Source: Cryptomeria japonica
Lineage: Eukaryota > Streptophyta > Pinopsida > Cupressales > Cupressaceae
Assembly: GCF_030272615.1 (NCBI RefSeq)
Contig: NC_081415.1
Coordinates: 265,889,925-265,953,924 of the forward strand
Reading direction: 5' to 3'
Length of the DNA stretch: 64,000 nucleotides
A program made the translations under genes and the position numbers. The number at the start of each line of letters is the position of its first letter. Position 1 is the stretch's first letter. The notes beneath the pieces are model-generated. The model made no database searches. It was not told where the DNA came from and saw only the letters and a list, made by a program, of their open reading frames with translations. Positions 23,046 through 35,350 of this stretch are shown piece by piece.

Positions 23046-24438
23046 GTAGGATTTTGGCGTATGCCAATACTGTCGGTAAAGTACAAGGAAACAAGATTGA
23101 AAGACTTTTACCATGTCAAGGAGGCAAGATGCACCAAGCCCCCAATGGACTTAGGATCTTACAAATTCGAATGACAAAGTAAAAAGGAAGATTGAGAAGG
23201 GGAGAAACACGACTGCAAGTGGCAAAGTTCCCCTCACTATGAGTCATGAAAGAAAGGATACTAAATATTACAAAGAAAAAAAAAGTTTACTAAGTAGTTC
23301 TAAGCATCAAGAAGGAAAATATGAACGGAGTGTATGCCCCCACATTAAAGAGATTGTACATGCCTTATCGGGAGCCATTTCTTTAAGGTAGGATACACCC
23401 AAGAGAGAGAGAAGAGAGGGAGCACATTATCATAAGGATTTAGCCCCTAATCAAGGAATAAACCTAAGGACAATGGACATAAAACACGAGGTAGTTTCAC
23501 TTTCCTCGGGGTCAGTATGTTATATGATAACTCATGTATATCATATATGTATTTGCATATAATAATCATCATTCCCCAAAGAAAGGAAACTTCCTTGGAA
23601 GAAAGGGAAGATAAGAATCTTTTGAGTCAACATGAAAAAGACCAAAAGAGATTTCAATGCTTTCCATTGTCCTCAAATAGATATTAAGGGGATAATAGAA
23701 GAACATTGATACACATAGAAGAATGGTCACAAAATAACAAGAAAGGAGAGAGAGAGAAGATCTAAAGTGCTAATATTGCTAATCTAGCATGACATCTGCC
23801 TCTTGATCTTGTTGATCACTATTTTGGGAAGGTGAGCAACATGCCAGAGGAGCGACATCAAGCACAACAGATAGAGCTATCACAAGATCCAAAAAGGGAC
23901 TATGCTCATCTTGTAAGTCACCTTGTTTGATTCTAGGAGCTAGGGTTAGGGTGTGTAAAAATTCAGTTGATAAATGCTTGTCCACATCAACGTATTCATA
24001 CTCACTATCAGAAGCATGAGGAGTTGTATTGCCAACATGAATAATATTTTCACCCATTTCTTCATCAAAATTTATAGAAAGAGGAGCAAGAACATGAATA
24101 GGTGTAAAACCATCACATGTTTCGTGCAACTTATAATTTAGAGATGTAGGTTGAACATCTTTCTTAGGAGAAAAGGGAATCATGTCAACTGTTGGAGTCT
24201 TAGGAGATTGAGTATTTTGAGGGACAACTTCAGGAGCTCAAACACAGTGTCTTCGTCAGCGTTCTCTCGCATGACGATTCTGTCGATTCTTAGTGGAAGG
24301 TTGAGAAGGAGGAGGAACACTTGAAAAAGTAGGAATGTTTCTCTCCTCGATAATTGAAGGTTTAGGTTGAGGTCTTTTAGGTTGAACAAGAGGAGAATCA
24401 AGCATCTTCTCTTGATAAGAGGAAGGAGGTGGAGCTGT
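23046..24438 (-). pseudogene. Gag-protease element G3, 3' part
   Basis: The minus strand holds the C-terminal part of the family's ORF: a Pro-rich linker (PSSYQEKMLDSPLVQPKRPQ near 24380-24430), then MIPFSPKKDVQPTSLNYKLH (24183 down), FTPIHVLAPLSINFDEEMGE, SDSEYEYVDVDKHLSTEFLH, and the end LDLVIALSVVLDVAPLACCS ... ADVMLD, with a stop at 23779. About 730 bases of non-coding DNA separate that stop from the polypurine tract. No RT, RNase H or integrase lies between. The upstream part is cut off by copia C1, which begins at 24439. Confidence 0.75.
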
Positions 24439-25947
24439 TGTTGCCATTTGGCATTATAACAGACAAGGAGGGATTGTTGGCATTTCAATAAGGATATTGA
24501 GAAGGTTGTTGATGATTATGGATATAACTGATTAAGGATGTTTACTGTCTTAATATTATTATTTTGTCATTGATGTCAAGAAATTGATTTTCTAATTCAG
24601 TATGATGTTGCCATATCTTGAGAAGTATAATTTGATGAGTATAAAGATGTCGGTAAAAGGCATAGAAAGAATATGATAAATAAGGGGAGAAATAAGTTAT
24701 TCAATGGGAAACTATTACCGAGTTAGACAATGATGAGATCATGATGTTTAGATTGTTTTGATATCATACATATGTTATTAATTGTAAGGTTAATACTATA
24801 CTATGTTACCGAGCAAAGAACCTAGTCGGTAAACCCTAAGGAACCTAGTCGGTAAACCCTAAGGTTATCACTATCGGTTAATGAAGGCGGTAAGTCTATC
24901 AAGTGATGTTTAGTATTTACCGAGTTGCAACCGAGTAATAACAGAATGCATTGAATAAATAAAAGCATTATTTAATGAAGGAAGCTGATAAGCTGGCTAT
25001 GATTAAATGATTGGTATGTCGTGAATGAAGTTTGTTAAAGAATCTATGGCAAAGGAAAATCGGCAGGAAGATCTACAACTCAAATTGAACCGCAATACCC
25101 TAGCACAAGTTCCAAGAAATGTATGCAAGTTCCAAGGTGGGGTAAAATGTTTTCAGATTGAAGGATACATTGAACCTAGTCAAAGTTTGAAGATCTGATG
25201 GCTATGATTGATCATGGGAAATGTGATCAAGGAGATTAAGCGGTTGGCGAATCGTTTATAAATAAGGAGCTATTGATAAACAATGCATGCGGGCAAGTGT
25301 ATGCACAGAAGCTTGAAGAACTATTTGAATAACAGAGTATAGAGCCCAACAGAAGGACAAAATTAGTTCTATGTCTATATTGTATTGAGCAAATAAGAAT
25401 CTGCTTTAGCATTTTAGATGTGAAGTTGCAGATAGATTTTTATTACTATTATTTTGTGAAGTAACAAAAAATCTCTTAACTGAGTGGACTTAATAGTCTT
25501 ATTTGTAAAACCCTGTAGCAAGGTGACATTCTGATTGAGTGTTTGAAATCCTTTAACAAGGTCACTTCTAACGAGGTGAAGATCCTAACAGATCTGAGGG
25601 AAATCCCTTAACCGGGTTACATCTAGCAATGTGTTTGTAATATTTAACAGGATTTGCTTTTAACCGAGCATACTCTAGAAGACTATATTTCTTAGTGGGT
25701 CCAAAATCCCACAGTGGTTTTTCCCTATTTGGGTTTCCACGTTAAATGTGGTGTTATGAGTGTTATGATGTTTATATGCTTTTGAGTTTGCATGTTTAAC
25801 AATTCTGGCTGTATTACTGAAGTATAAGATACCGAGGTTGAATCTGATGTTTTTATGGAAGATTAAGTTTGTATAATTCACCCCCCCCCCCCCTCTCATC
25901 TTATTAAGTTTGGCATTTGTACTTAACATTAAGTATCAGAACTATCA
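24439..25947 (+). repeat. 5' LTR of copia C1
   Basis: Starts TGTTGCCATTTGGC and ends ACTATCA just before the PBS. The start is set by comparison with the LTR at 62639. It carries a 23-bp tandem duplication at 24818-24863 (GAACCTAGTCGGTAAACCCT plus AAG, twice), a TATA box TATAAATA at 25257-25264 and a C-run near 25880. It matches 58411-59902 and 62639-64000. Confidence 0.85.
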
Positions 25948-25949
25948 AT

Positions 25950-25961
25950 TGGTATCAGAGC
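25950..25961 (+). other. Primer-binding site of copia C1
   Basis: TGGTATCAGAGC, complementary to initiator tRNA-Met, two bases after the LTR. Confidence 0.9.
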
Positions 25962-26012
25962 TTGTGGACTCCGGAAGAAAAATTTAAAGGTACTTGAGGA
26001 AAAGATCCAAAG

Positions 26013-26426
26013 ATGTATAAGAGGGATGCACCGAAGCTGAACAAGTCAAGTTTCTCTACATGGCAGAAAAGGATGAAGCTGCACCTATCAAGAGTTGGAG
26101 AATATGCTGTATATTATCTGGAGAATGATTTCATCACACCAAGCACCTATCCATTAACAATGGAAGAGATAAAGGAAAAGCAAGAACATATTCAAGCAAT
26201 GATTGAAATAGCATCTGCATTGACCGATTCAGAGTTTAATGATCTAGAAGGCTACAATGATGCAAAGGCAATGTGGGACAAGCTCATATCTGTGTATGGT
26301 GGAGATGAACATGTTCAAAGAGAAAAAGTGGATAGTCTAAGAAGACAGCTTGAATCTATGAGGATGAATGAAGGTAAGAACATAACCCAGTACAGTACAA
26401 GACTAAAGGAGTAGGTGGAACTATTG
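26013..26426 (+). pseudogene. Copia C1 gag, N-terminal part
   Basis: Starts MYKRDAPKLNKSSFSTWQKR and continues through the copia gag domain (FNDLEGYNDAKAMWDKLISV, MNEGKNITQYSTRLKE) to a TAG at 26412-26414. The reading is broken by the 4.4 kb insertion after the GGAACTATTG at 26417-26426 and resumes at 30840. C2 has the same protein uninterrupted. Confidence 0.9.
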
Positions 26427-29400
26427 TTCACCAAAAGTGATAACCCAAGTATACCTGCAATTGATCTATGAAGTAGCCAATTCAATCTATGAAGAACCTC
26501 AGGGCTTGGACAACATGACAAGGATATGAATCCTTCTACTCTTTAGGCTCTACAAAACCCAGGTGGGTATACCTTTGATGCATTTAATCAAATCTATTAC
26601 ACACAAAACTACATCAATTAAAAGTAGATGGATCTCAAAAGGTTCAAAAACTAAGAGGTAACTGCAGATGGGCTAGATCCACACTTGCAACTCAACATTT
26701 TTTGAATCATGAGATGGAGTGACACTTCCACATAACATAAAATATAAAAAGATATTCAGATTTTGGATTTCTAAATGGTGTTCTGACAACCTTTCAATGT
26801 TACAAAAGACCAATGCCTTATCCTAGCCACAGAGTCATGCATAAAACTGGAAGAGAAATCTCAGATGCAAGTTCTTTTCAACATTAAATTTTCATGTATC
26901 AATGCCCTACATTAATACAATCCTCTTCTTTGTCACAAAACTATACTTATATATGTATATCCAATATGCATTCAAAATCATTAATGTTGGGTTTTAGGAT
27001 TTAAATCCTTCCTTGAAGAATACCCAAAAGACAACATTACACTCTTAGAGGAATCTAAAAGAGACAACTCAAATTATCCTTGATAATATGAAATTATATG
27101 AATCTAAGTACATTTTGGAGACAATTTCATGGAAGCTCACACATGCCTTGCATATGTGTGAACCTACAAACTAAAACTAAACCTACAGTAAAGACAACAC
27201 TGAAATCATAGAAGAACACACTGTCATTTGCATTGATAAAAAGATGCCATCACTGGAACCTACAATTTTGGATTTCTCCCTTGGAGAAAATCTCTCCAAA
27301 ACTGGAACCCTTACAACTGAGAAGAATTGGGAATAAAAAGAGGAGGGAAGAAAATCAAATCTGCAACTAAAATTGCCAAATATCTCCTCTCTAACTGAAT
27401 TTACTCCCGTGGAAACTGCTCCCAAAATATCCCACTTTTGTCAAAATTAACTACCTGACCAGATTCCTCATTCTGAAAGCTTTCCGAAAACATATAACAC
27501 TTCATATTTTGCCCAAAAAATGAGCCCTAGGCGAATTAATTCCCCATTTGTGCACATCATTTAAATTTTTCATTTATTTGATATAGTTTGCACTATGTAA
27601 TTAACTGATTTTAAATTTGATTTTTTCTCTGATTGTGCTTTGATGCTTTGCCACATGGCAGGACCTGATTGGTCGATGGGGTCCACTGGGAACCACCTCG
27701 GATGACACCTCGTCACTTCGCCACATGTTTGCTACATCACCGCCACTTGTTTGTCCACCTATCGCCATATGTGTGCCACATCACCGCCACTGGATGCCTG
27801 ACTGTGCCTGCCATGTCATCACCACCTAGCTCTCACCATTTTGTACTTCACCTTTCGCCATTTCATGGCCTCTATCTCACGTGCCTCTTTCTTTTGCGAA
27901 GTAGCGCGAGCCTTTGATCTCCATCTAACATGCATGTTCTTTAACCCACTACATTTTTGGAAATCCTTTTTGCCATTTCCCAGGGTTTAACTGACAAGCA
28001 ACTTCGGCCTGTGAATCAATGCGCTTCGTCAGATCATCTCGGACTTGCTCACTAGTTAAGTTGACCTTTCTCTACAAAATTCACCTATTTGCCTTGGGAA
28101 GCATGCCTATGTGGGGTCCACATGGTCGTCGCTCAGTCACCTCCTCCATCACCTTGGGATACATGCCCGCACATGGGCCCACCTTGGGCACCCATAGGTA
28201 CCGTCTGTCAAAAGCCCAAAGGCTTTGACATTATGGATAGGTGTGAATTTGCATATAAATATCAAAATGGTCCACTTCCCAGCCAATGTGTGACAAAAAC
28301 TTATGCTTGGAATTGCAAGTTTTTATGAGTTTTAATCGCTGGCAATGCATTTGTTTGGGATTTTCAAATGCTTTCTTCAACTTCAACACCTATTATACGC
28401 CTTTTACCTTAGAGGATTGCTATCTACATTGGCTTGAGCTTGAAAATCCCCCATACTACCAATTTCCATTTGCTGAGAGGTTTTCTGTTGCCTCTGTGAT
28501 CACCACTCCATACAGGGCATATTTCTTTGAACATTGTTTTAAAACCTTTTCAGCAACCTCATGCAGGAAGGAGCTGCTAATGCATTTGCATGAAAGTCTC
28601 TAAAAAACCCCTTTTCAACACTTTCTACTTGCAATGCGTAGAAATTTGGGAGGAGCTGTTGTTGATGTTGCCATTTGCATTTGGTTTCAATGCTGCTCTC
28701 TACAGAATGTTAGCAAATGTACTTGCAGAAACCTCCTTAGTCATACCATGCAAGGGAGTTTTGTTGGTTTCCACTCTCCTTCTCCTCCATCATCCATGCA
28801 GGGAAAAGAACTTGCTAAGTTTTGAAAGTGTTTTGTGCCTTCCTCAAGACATAACGCAGGAGGAGGCATTGTTGCTCACTTGTCTTTTTAAAAAAACAAA
28901 CAAACTGGAACCTTCTTCAAAAACCACGCCACACACCAAGGGAGCTGCCAATGGAGGATGTTGCTGCCAGCAAAACATTTGTTTAAAAGACCTTTTAAAA
29001 TCCTGTCCTCCACCATCCACACAGAGAACTTGGCAATTTCATTTGCCATGGAGTTTTCAATGGTCCTGCATTTTCAAGACTCCACTCCACGCGTAGGGAG
29101 GATTGGCATTAACTTAAAGCTCTGCATCATTCTCCAACACCACGGCTAGCAAGGAGATGGGAGGAGGGATTTTGGTTTTATAATAAGATCAGTTGCATTG
29201 CTTATTTCATGATGTGACTGAGGGATAAATGATAAATGAAACTCTATGGAACAACCAGCCCACTTCATAGTCCCTTTATCCATGACTATGACCATACTCG
29301 CCATTTGAATAGTTTGAGTATTTGTGAGTGCATAAGGTTCGTCACTTATGAGCCATCAAAGGACAAAAATAGCATTTTGTAACATTCAAGCAGCAATATA

Positions 29401-30839
29401 TGCATCAATCAACACTCAAGGTGTTATCAAGCAAGCAAATTTTACAATCTTGGTATAAAACCCTTGCAAGAGCTAATCGTGCTTTTTGACCCCTGACAAG
29501 TTGATTCCCTTCTCATCAAATCTCTATCTGAATTATTTGAAATTTGAAACTAGAATGCAAGATACACACCATCAATCCATTAATGACAAATAAACTGAAG
29601 TCACCTCTCACCATCCCACTGGCGAATTGCAGTCGAGCCAGGTCGGGCCCCAAAGTGGGTCCGACTAAAAATAAATTGTTTTCATGCAACTAACCCCTGG
29701 AATGCTTCACGGACCTTAAACATACCTCTAGAAATGATCGCCATTGTTTTCAGATCATCAGACTGAATTTTGCAACCTTCAGGCGATTACGCCACATTTT
29801 CGCATTTAATCGCGAAGACATAATTTTCAAACCTGTCAAAACACCTTTTTGGATCTCGTTGTCTGACAGGCATGTACTCTGATATACAAGGATGACTTCT
29901 ACCAAATGGTTTCTTAAGACAAGTCTCGAGAAAATATATATTAATCAGCGAAAATGACAAACTGGCTTTGTCGACACTGCGGACCTGATGAAGTCAATGT
30001 CCTGGCAACACATGATGCCTTTCTCAAAAATACCAAATGACCTCCGTAGGCCCTCAAATTTGAAACACGAGTAACTTTAAGTACATATTAAAACTTATAA
30101 TTCTTAGTTTGATTACTAGACTGACAAGATGCAAACGAAGCGCTCACAAAAATGGCTACATTAACTGATATAACAATGGAAGTGCGGATAACTGAAAATG
30201 ATAGCTAACTGAATCCTTTTGAAAACTGATCAAACGGATTGATAAAGGCTTCAAATTTTAAAAGTAGCTCATCATTTATACTAAAATTAACCCAGAGTAA
30301 ACATTATAACATGATGCTTACTGAGGCAAATTTTACACTTATGTGAAACAGGGCTCCGACTAGTTGTCGAAATAGGGACTTGCTAAAACACAAACTACAA
30401 ACGGATTTGTCTATGAAAACTGAGCAAATGGATTCGTCGAGACTTGAAGTTTTGTAGAATAACTCAAATTTATGCATATAATTGAGTCCATTTTGAAATT
30501 CATCATGAAAATCAACAGGGCAAAAGATGTAATCGCTCAAATAAGGCTACTCAATAAAATCTGCATTTGTGTCTAAAATGCACTTTCAGCTCACCCCTCA
30601 AAATGGGTACCTCATAAACTTATCCAAATTGAATTTTGAAATTTTCACATCATTGAATAGGCCAAATGAAAGGTGTAGGACATGTCTCCCGAGCCTTACC
30701 CTCCGAAAATCAACTGGCTCCATTTACCCCTTCTCAAACTAGGCCATTCAAACTGACTCATTTAGGTACTTTTCTGACATGCAAAGCAAAATTTTGAAAT
30801 GGGCCTCTGAAATTGACTCAAATTTAATGAGTCCCAACA
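26427..30839. mobile_element. 4.4 kb insertion of unknown class in copia C1 gag
   Basis: The insertion is defined by the flanks. GGAACTATTG occurs at 26417-26426 and again at 30840-30849, and copy C2 reads straight through this point. The inserted DNA begins TTCACCAAAAGTG and ends GTCCCAACA. If two bases of the repeat belong to the insert, its ends are TGTT...AACA with an 8-bp duplication. ORFs of up to 168 codons (27183-29149) show no domain I know. A plus-strand TATAAATA lies near 28252. Candidates are a giant solo LTR of an unseen family or a Mutator-like element without terminal inverted repeats; neither is proven. Confidence 0.75.
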
Positions 30840-31503
30840 GGAACTATTGAAGAAAAGGATATAACAAGTAAATTGTTAAGAACCCTTCTACCAGCTTATG
30901 CAATCCGAGTCTCTGCAATCAATGAATTGAGGTTTGTACCCAATATGCCAGTTTCTTTAGATGCTACTATTGGTAAGCTACATGCATTTGAGTTAAGTAA
31001 CTTTGATAACAGTGGGTCATTCAAATAACTTTGATAACAATGGGTCATCAGTAAATAAAGTTGAATCTACATTTAGTTCTTTTCATATTGGTGAATCTGA
31101 TGATTACAATGATAGAATGAGTAAGTACACTAAAGGGGATCACAGTGGAGCAAGTGAAAGATTTCGCAAGAACATGGAGGAAGTACACAAACTGTATGAG
31201 GAAATCAGAAAGTGAGAAGATTTTGAATCACTTTTAGCTAGAAGGTTACCGAGAGGCAAAGGTAACTATAAAGGAAAACTACCTTTGAAATGTTTCAATT
31301 GTGATAAGATAGGACATATGGCTTCTAACTATCCTGACAAAGATTCTATTAAGAAGAGAGATTACCGAGATGATAGACAGAAAGATAATCATTATAGATG
31401 ACACCGAGACTTCAGAAGAAGAGATAGAAAGTCATGCTTAATAGTCGATGAGGAATCCAATGATGATAAATCAGATGAGACTGATACAGAGGAAGTAGTT
31501 TAT
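30840..31503 (+). pseudogene. Copia C1 gag, C-terminal part with zinc knuckle
   Basis: Resumes gag after the insertion (LLRTLLPAYAIRVSAINELR). A 28-bp duplication (30999-31026, repeated from 31027) shifts the frame and a TGA at 31213 follows. The knuckle at about 31290-31340 reads CFNCDKIGHMASNYPD: its last cysteine is replaced by tyrosine, whereas C2 has CFNCDKIGHMTSKCPN. The knuckle would therefore not bind zinc normally. Confidence 0.85.
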
Positions 31504-32960
31504 GTGGCTATCAAAGATGGATCAGATGAAGAAAGGTATGAAGAAAAAGCCCTAATATCTCACATAAATACTAATGATTCTTGGATCATAGATAGTGGAT
31601 GCTCACATCACATGACAGGTGATAAACACAAGTTTGTTATGTTAGAAGACTATGAAGGAGGCTATGTAAGCTTTGGTAATGATGCACCATGTCCGGTAAA
31701 AGGTAAAGGATCCATAAAACTTCTTGACAATGCAAGATGCAATGATGTTTATTGGGTTGAAGGTTTGAAATATAATTTGTTGAGTGTAGCACAACTAAAC
31801 AATACAGGATACCAAATAGAATTTCAGAAAGGAATTGTTAAAGTTCATGACAAGCATGGAAAGTTAGCTGCTACCAGGACACAAACAAAAGGTAACACAT
31901 TTCACCTTGACTAAACTCAGAATAAATGTTTGTATGCAAAGATAGATGATACCTGGTTATGGCATAAAAGGTTTTGTCATGTAAATTTTGATAATCTGAT
32001 CAAAATAAGTAAGAAGCACCGAGTAAGAGGTCTACTGAGTCTTGAAAAACCTGAGAATGTTATATGCCGAGGATGCCAAATCAATAAAATGACAAGATCA
32101 AGCTTTACAAGTAAGTCTTACACTTCCAAGGGAATTTTAGATCTTGTGCACATTGATCTTTGTGGTCCTATGAAAGTTCAAAGTTATTATGGTGATAAAT
32201 ATTTCATATTATTTGTGGATGATTACTTAAGGATGATGTCAGTTATGTTTTTAAAAGAAAAATCAGAAGCTTTTCAAATGTTTAAATGGTACAAGGCAAG
32301 AGTTAAAAATGAAACAAGTAGACAACTAAAATGTCTTAGATCAGATAGAGGAGGAGAGTTCACATCTATTGAGTTCAACTTATTCTACAATGATAATGGT
32401 ATTAAAAGACAGGTCTCTGCACTAAGAACTACACAAAAAAATGGAATTGCTGAGAGAAGAAATAGATCCATTGTGGATTGTGCTAGAACCTTGATGATTT
32501 AAAAGAAAGTGCCACAAACATTTTGGAGAGAAGCAATAAGCACAATAGTTTACACCCTGAACTGAGTACAACTGAAGAAAGGAACTTTGAAGACACCATA
32601 TGAACTCTAGTATGACAAGAAACCTAATGTAAGTTATTTTAAAATCTTTGGAAGTAGATGCTATGTACACAAAGATGATAGAAATGGCAAGTTTGATCAG
32701 AAAAGTGAAGAAGGAACATTTCTTGGTTATTCTTCTAGAAGTAAAGCTTTTAAATGTCTGATCAAATCATCTAACAAAATAGTAGAAAGTGCAAATGTGA
32801 AAATTGATGAATTTGTAGAAAAGAATGATGAAGGAAATTCCAAAGAACCAGAAGATTATGATGAATTTGTCTATGTTCAACCGACAAGTCTTACCGAGAA
32901 AACTGCAGAAGGAAATGAAGAGAATATCTAGTTACCGAGTGATGAAGGAGATCATACAGA
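31504..32960 (+). pseudogene. Copia C1 protease and integrase
   Basis: The protease motif SWIIDSGCSHHMTG lies near 31580. GAG-pre-integrase follows (DTWLWHKRFCHVNFDNLIKI; H...H...C..C). The integrase catalytic positions are in VHIDLCGPMKV (about 32150), CLRSDRGGEFTS (about 32335) and GIAERRNRSIVDCARTLM (about 32440-32500). The C-terminal conserved block NVSYFKIFGSRCYVHKDDR follows. Stops occur at 31912, 32500, 32563 and 32608, and a TAG near 32929 is shared with C2. Confidence 0.9.
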
Positions 32961-34185
32961 GCCTACCGAGCCTGTATTAGCCAAGTATGTCAGAAGACAT
33001 CATGCATCAAGTCAGATTATAGGAGATAAGGATGATCCAGTGATGACAAGGAACAAACTGAGACAGAACACATGTCTGATATCTGAATTTGAACCAAGAA
33101 TAGTGAAAGAGGCATTTAACAGTGAAGATTGGATAAATGCTATGATAGAAGAGATTGATCAAATCAAGAAGAATGACACATGGACACTGGTCCCAAGACC
33201 AAAGGACAAAAATGTAATCAGTACAAAGTGGATTTTCTGAAACAAGCTAAATGAAAAAGGTGAGGTCATTCGAAATAAAGCAAGACTAGTTTGCAAAGGT
33301 TATGCTCAAGAAGAAGGAATTGATTATGGTGAAAATTTTGCACCTGTGGCTAGACTTGAAGGAGTAAGAACATTGTTGGCATATGCTTCTTTCAAAAATT
33401 TCAAGGCTTATCAAATGGATGTCAAATCTGCATTTCTGAATGGTATATTAGAAGAAGAAGTTTTTATTGAACAAACTGAAGGATTTGTTGAAGACAAGAA
33501 TAAAGATTAGGTATGTAAATTGAACAAAGCTTTATATGGTCTGAAACAAGCACCTAGAGCATGGTATGAAAGATTGCACTCTTATCTAATCAAAATTGGT
33601 TTTATAAGGACAAGTGAAAACAATAAAATGTACATGAAGAATGATGAAAATGGAATACTGATCTCAGCCATATTTGTTGATGATATTATCTTTTGTGGAA
33701 ATGACTCTTTATGCAAGAACTTTGGAAATTAAATGAGCAAAGAATTTGAGATCTCGTTAATCAGTGAGATAAAGTATTTTATAGGTTTACAGATACTGCA
33801 AATGAAAAATGAGATTTTCATTACTCAATCCAAGTACATAAAAGAAATCTTGAAGAAATTTGGAATGGAGGATTCAAAACCAGTAAGTACTCCTATGACT
33901 ACTAACTGTAAACTATCAAAGAATGATGAATCTGCATCTATTGATGAGACACTTTATCAATTCATGATTGGAAAGCTACAATATGTTGTTCACAGTAGAC
34001 CAGACATAGCACATGCAGTAGGTATAGTTGCAAGATTCTCTGCAGATCCTAAGGAAACACACATGACAACAATCAAGAGAATTTTTAGATACTTGAAAGG
34101 CACTAAGGATTATGGCTTAGTATATCAGAAAGGAAATGACTTTGATTTAAAATTTTATGCTGATGAAGATTCAACTTTATTTACT
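32961..34185 (+). pseudogene. Copia C1 reverse transcriptase and RNase H start
   Basis: RT begins EPRIVKEAFNSEDWINAMIE and continues WTLVPRPKDKNVISTKWIF (TGA at 33238), [57 protein letters not shown] and the catalytic FVDDIIF (about 33675). It goes on to STPMTTNCKLSKND and GIVARFSADPKETHMTTIKR. RNase H starts DLKFYADED at about 34140-34170 and stops there. The remaining RNase H, 3' untranslated region and 3' LTR are missing. The last residues of this open frame come from antisense G2 sequence. Confidence 0.9.
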
Positions 34186-35350
34186 GATGACCCACTATTA
34201 TTAGGTGTAGGAAGGAGACCAGGTCCATCATGAGGAGGAGGTACATGTCTAACTTTAGGAAGAGTACTGTTGTTCTTCTTAGAAGAATGTATAGTCGCAT
34301 CCATAGGAATAGTTAAATGATCTTCCTAAGGAGGGATATTAGTTCTATCCATGAGGGGAAGAACCTCATCTTGAAGAATAATAGGAATGTGAAGTGTTGG
34401 GGATCTAGGCTGACTTAAGGATAATATCACATCTTTCTTTCATTTTTTATAAGACTGAAAAAGAGCATAGCTCCTTGATGGAAGAGATTTAAATTGTTTA
34501 GACCAAAAGAAATCAATAGGAACATCGAGGCTTCTTTCAGATGGTTTTAATAAGCTATGGTTCACAATTATGATTTTTCCATTGTGAGGAAATTTCAAAC
34601 ACTTATGGATAGGAGAAGTAATAGCCTTCATGGAAGATAGCCAAGGATAGCCCAACTTCACATGAAATTGCTCGGAAGATGGAATGATAACAAAGTTGAC
34701 ATCCATAGATTTAGTATGAACTTCAATACGAAGGGTGATAGAGCCAATGGTACAATAAAAGAATCCATCAAATAACTTCACAACCATATTAGAATCATTA
34801 TATATTCCTTTATGCAATCGTAAAGTGAAAAGATACTCTTCAGTTATGATATTAACCATGAAAGAGGGATCAATAAGGGCACCATGGCAAGGTATATCCT
34901 TAACCTTTGCAACTATCTATAAAGGACCATCAGGTGTTCTAATGGTCTCACTAGGGTCAAATGTAATACAAGGATATTTAGGCGTAGCTTGTTTTTCTAC
35001 CATATTTACCAAGTTTGGAACCATGGAGGTGAATTCCTTAGAAAAGAAAGAAGTAGGCACAATCTCAATAATGTTAGAGGTATGAGAAGGAAAGGGATCA
35101 CTGAAAATCTTAAGATTTTTATTAGGAGGAGCTACAGATTTATTCCCTTTATCATTCACACCTACCACAGATATAGTATTATCATCAATCAAATCTTGAG
35201 TCTTATTTTTCAATGCGAAACATTTCTCAATACCATGACTAGGCTCATGATGAATTTGACAAAATGAATTGTTATCAAAATAAGGGGATGCAAGTTTAGA
35301 AGGATCAACTTGTTTATAGGAGGAAGTTTGATAACATTTCTTTGAAACAA
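34186..35350 (-). pseudogene. G2 protease region and Pro-rich linker
   Basis: From the right: FALKNKTQDLIDDNTISVVG and VAPPNKNLKIFSDPFPSHTS; a retropepsin-like segment with ITFDPSETIRTPDGPLY, ALIDPSFMVNIITEEYLFTL and IGSITLRIEVHTKSMDVNFV; then VKLGYPWLSSMKAITSPIHK and LPSRSYALFQSYKK (34440). The likely catalytic Asp lies in ALIDPS, which differs from the usual DTG/DSG. After a short non-open stretch the linker reads VPPPHDGPGLLPTPNN near 34195-34240, as in G1. Stops separate the pieces. Confidence 0.75.

Larger units (their letters stand above)
24439..34185 (+). mobile_element. Copia family C, copy C1 (interrupted, 3' truncated)
   Basis: 5' LTR 24439-25947, PBS 25950-25961, then gag, protease, integrase, RT and part of RNase H. 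A 4.4 kb foreign segment interrupts gag (26427-30839). The element ends abruptly within RNase H near 34185, where it is fused to gag-protease element G2 in the opposite orientation. It sits in element G3. Copy C2 (58411) gives an independent reading of the same proteins. Confidence 0.9.

Noticed and set aside
28089-29149. Possible captured gene in the 4.4 kb insertion (ORFs of 79-168 codons)
   Set aside because: The frames overlap each other and have no recognisable domains or splice-consistent exons. A database search would be decisive; I found nothing to support a gene call.
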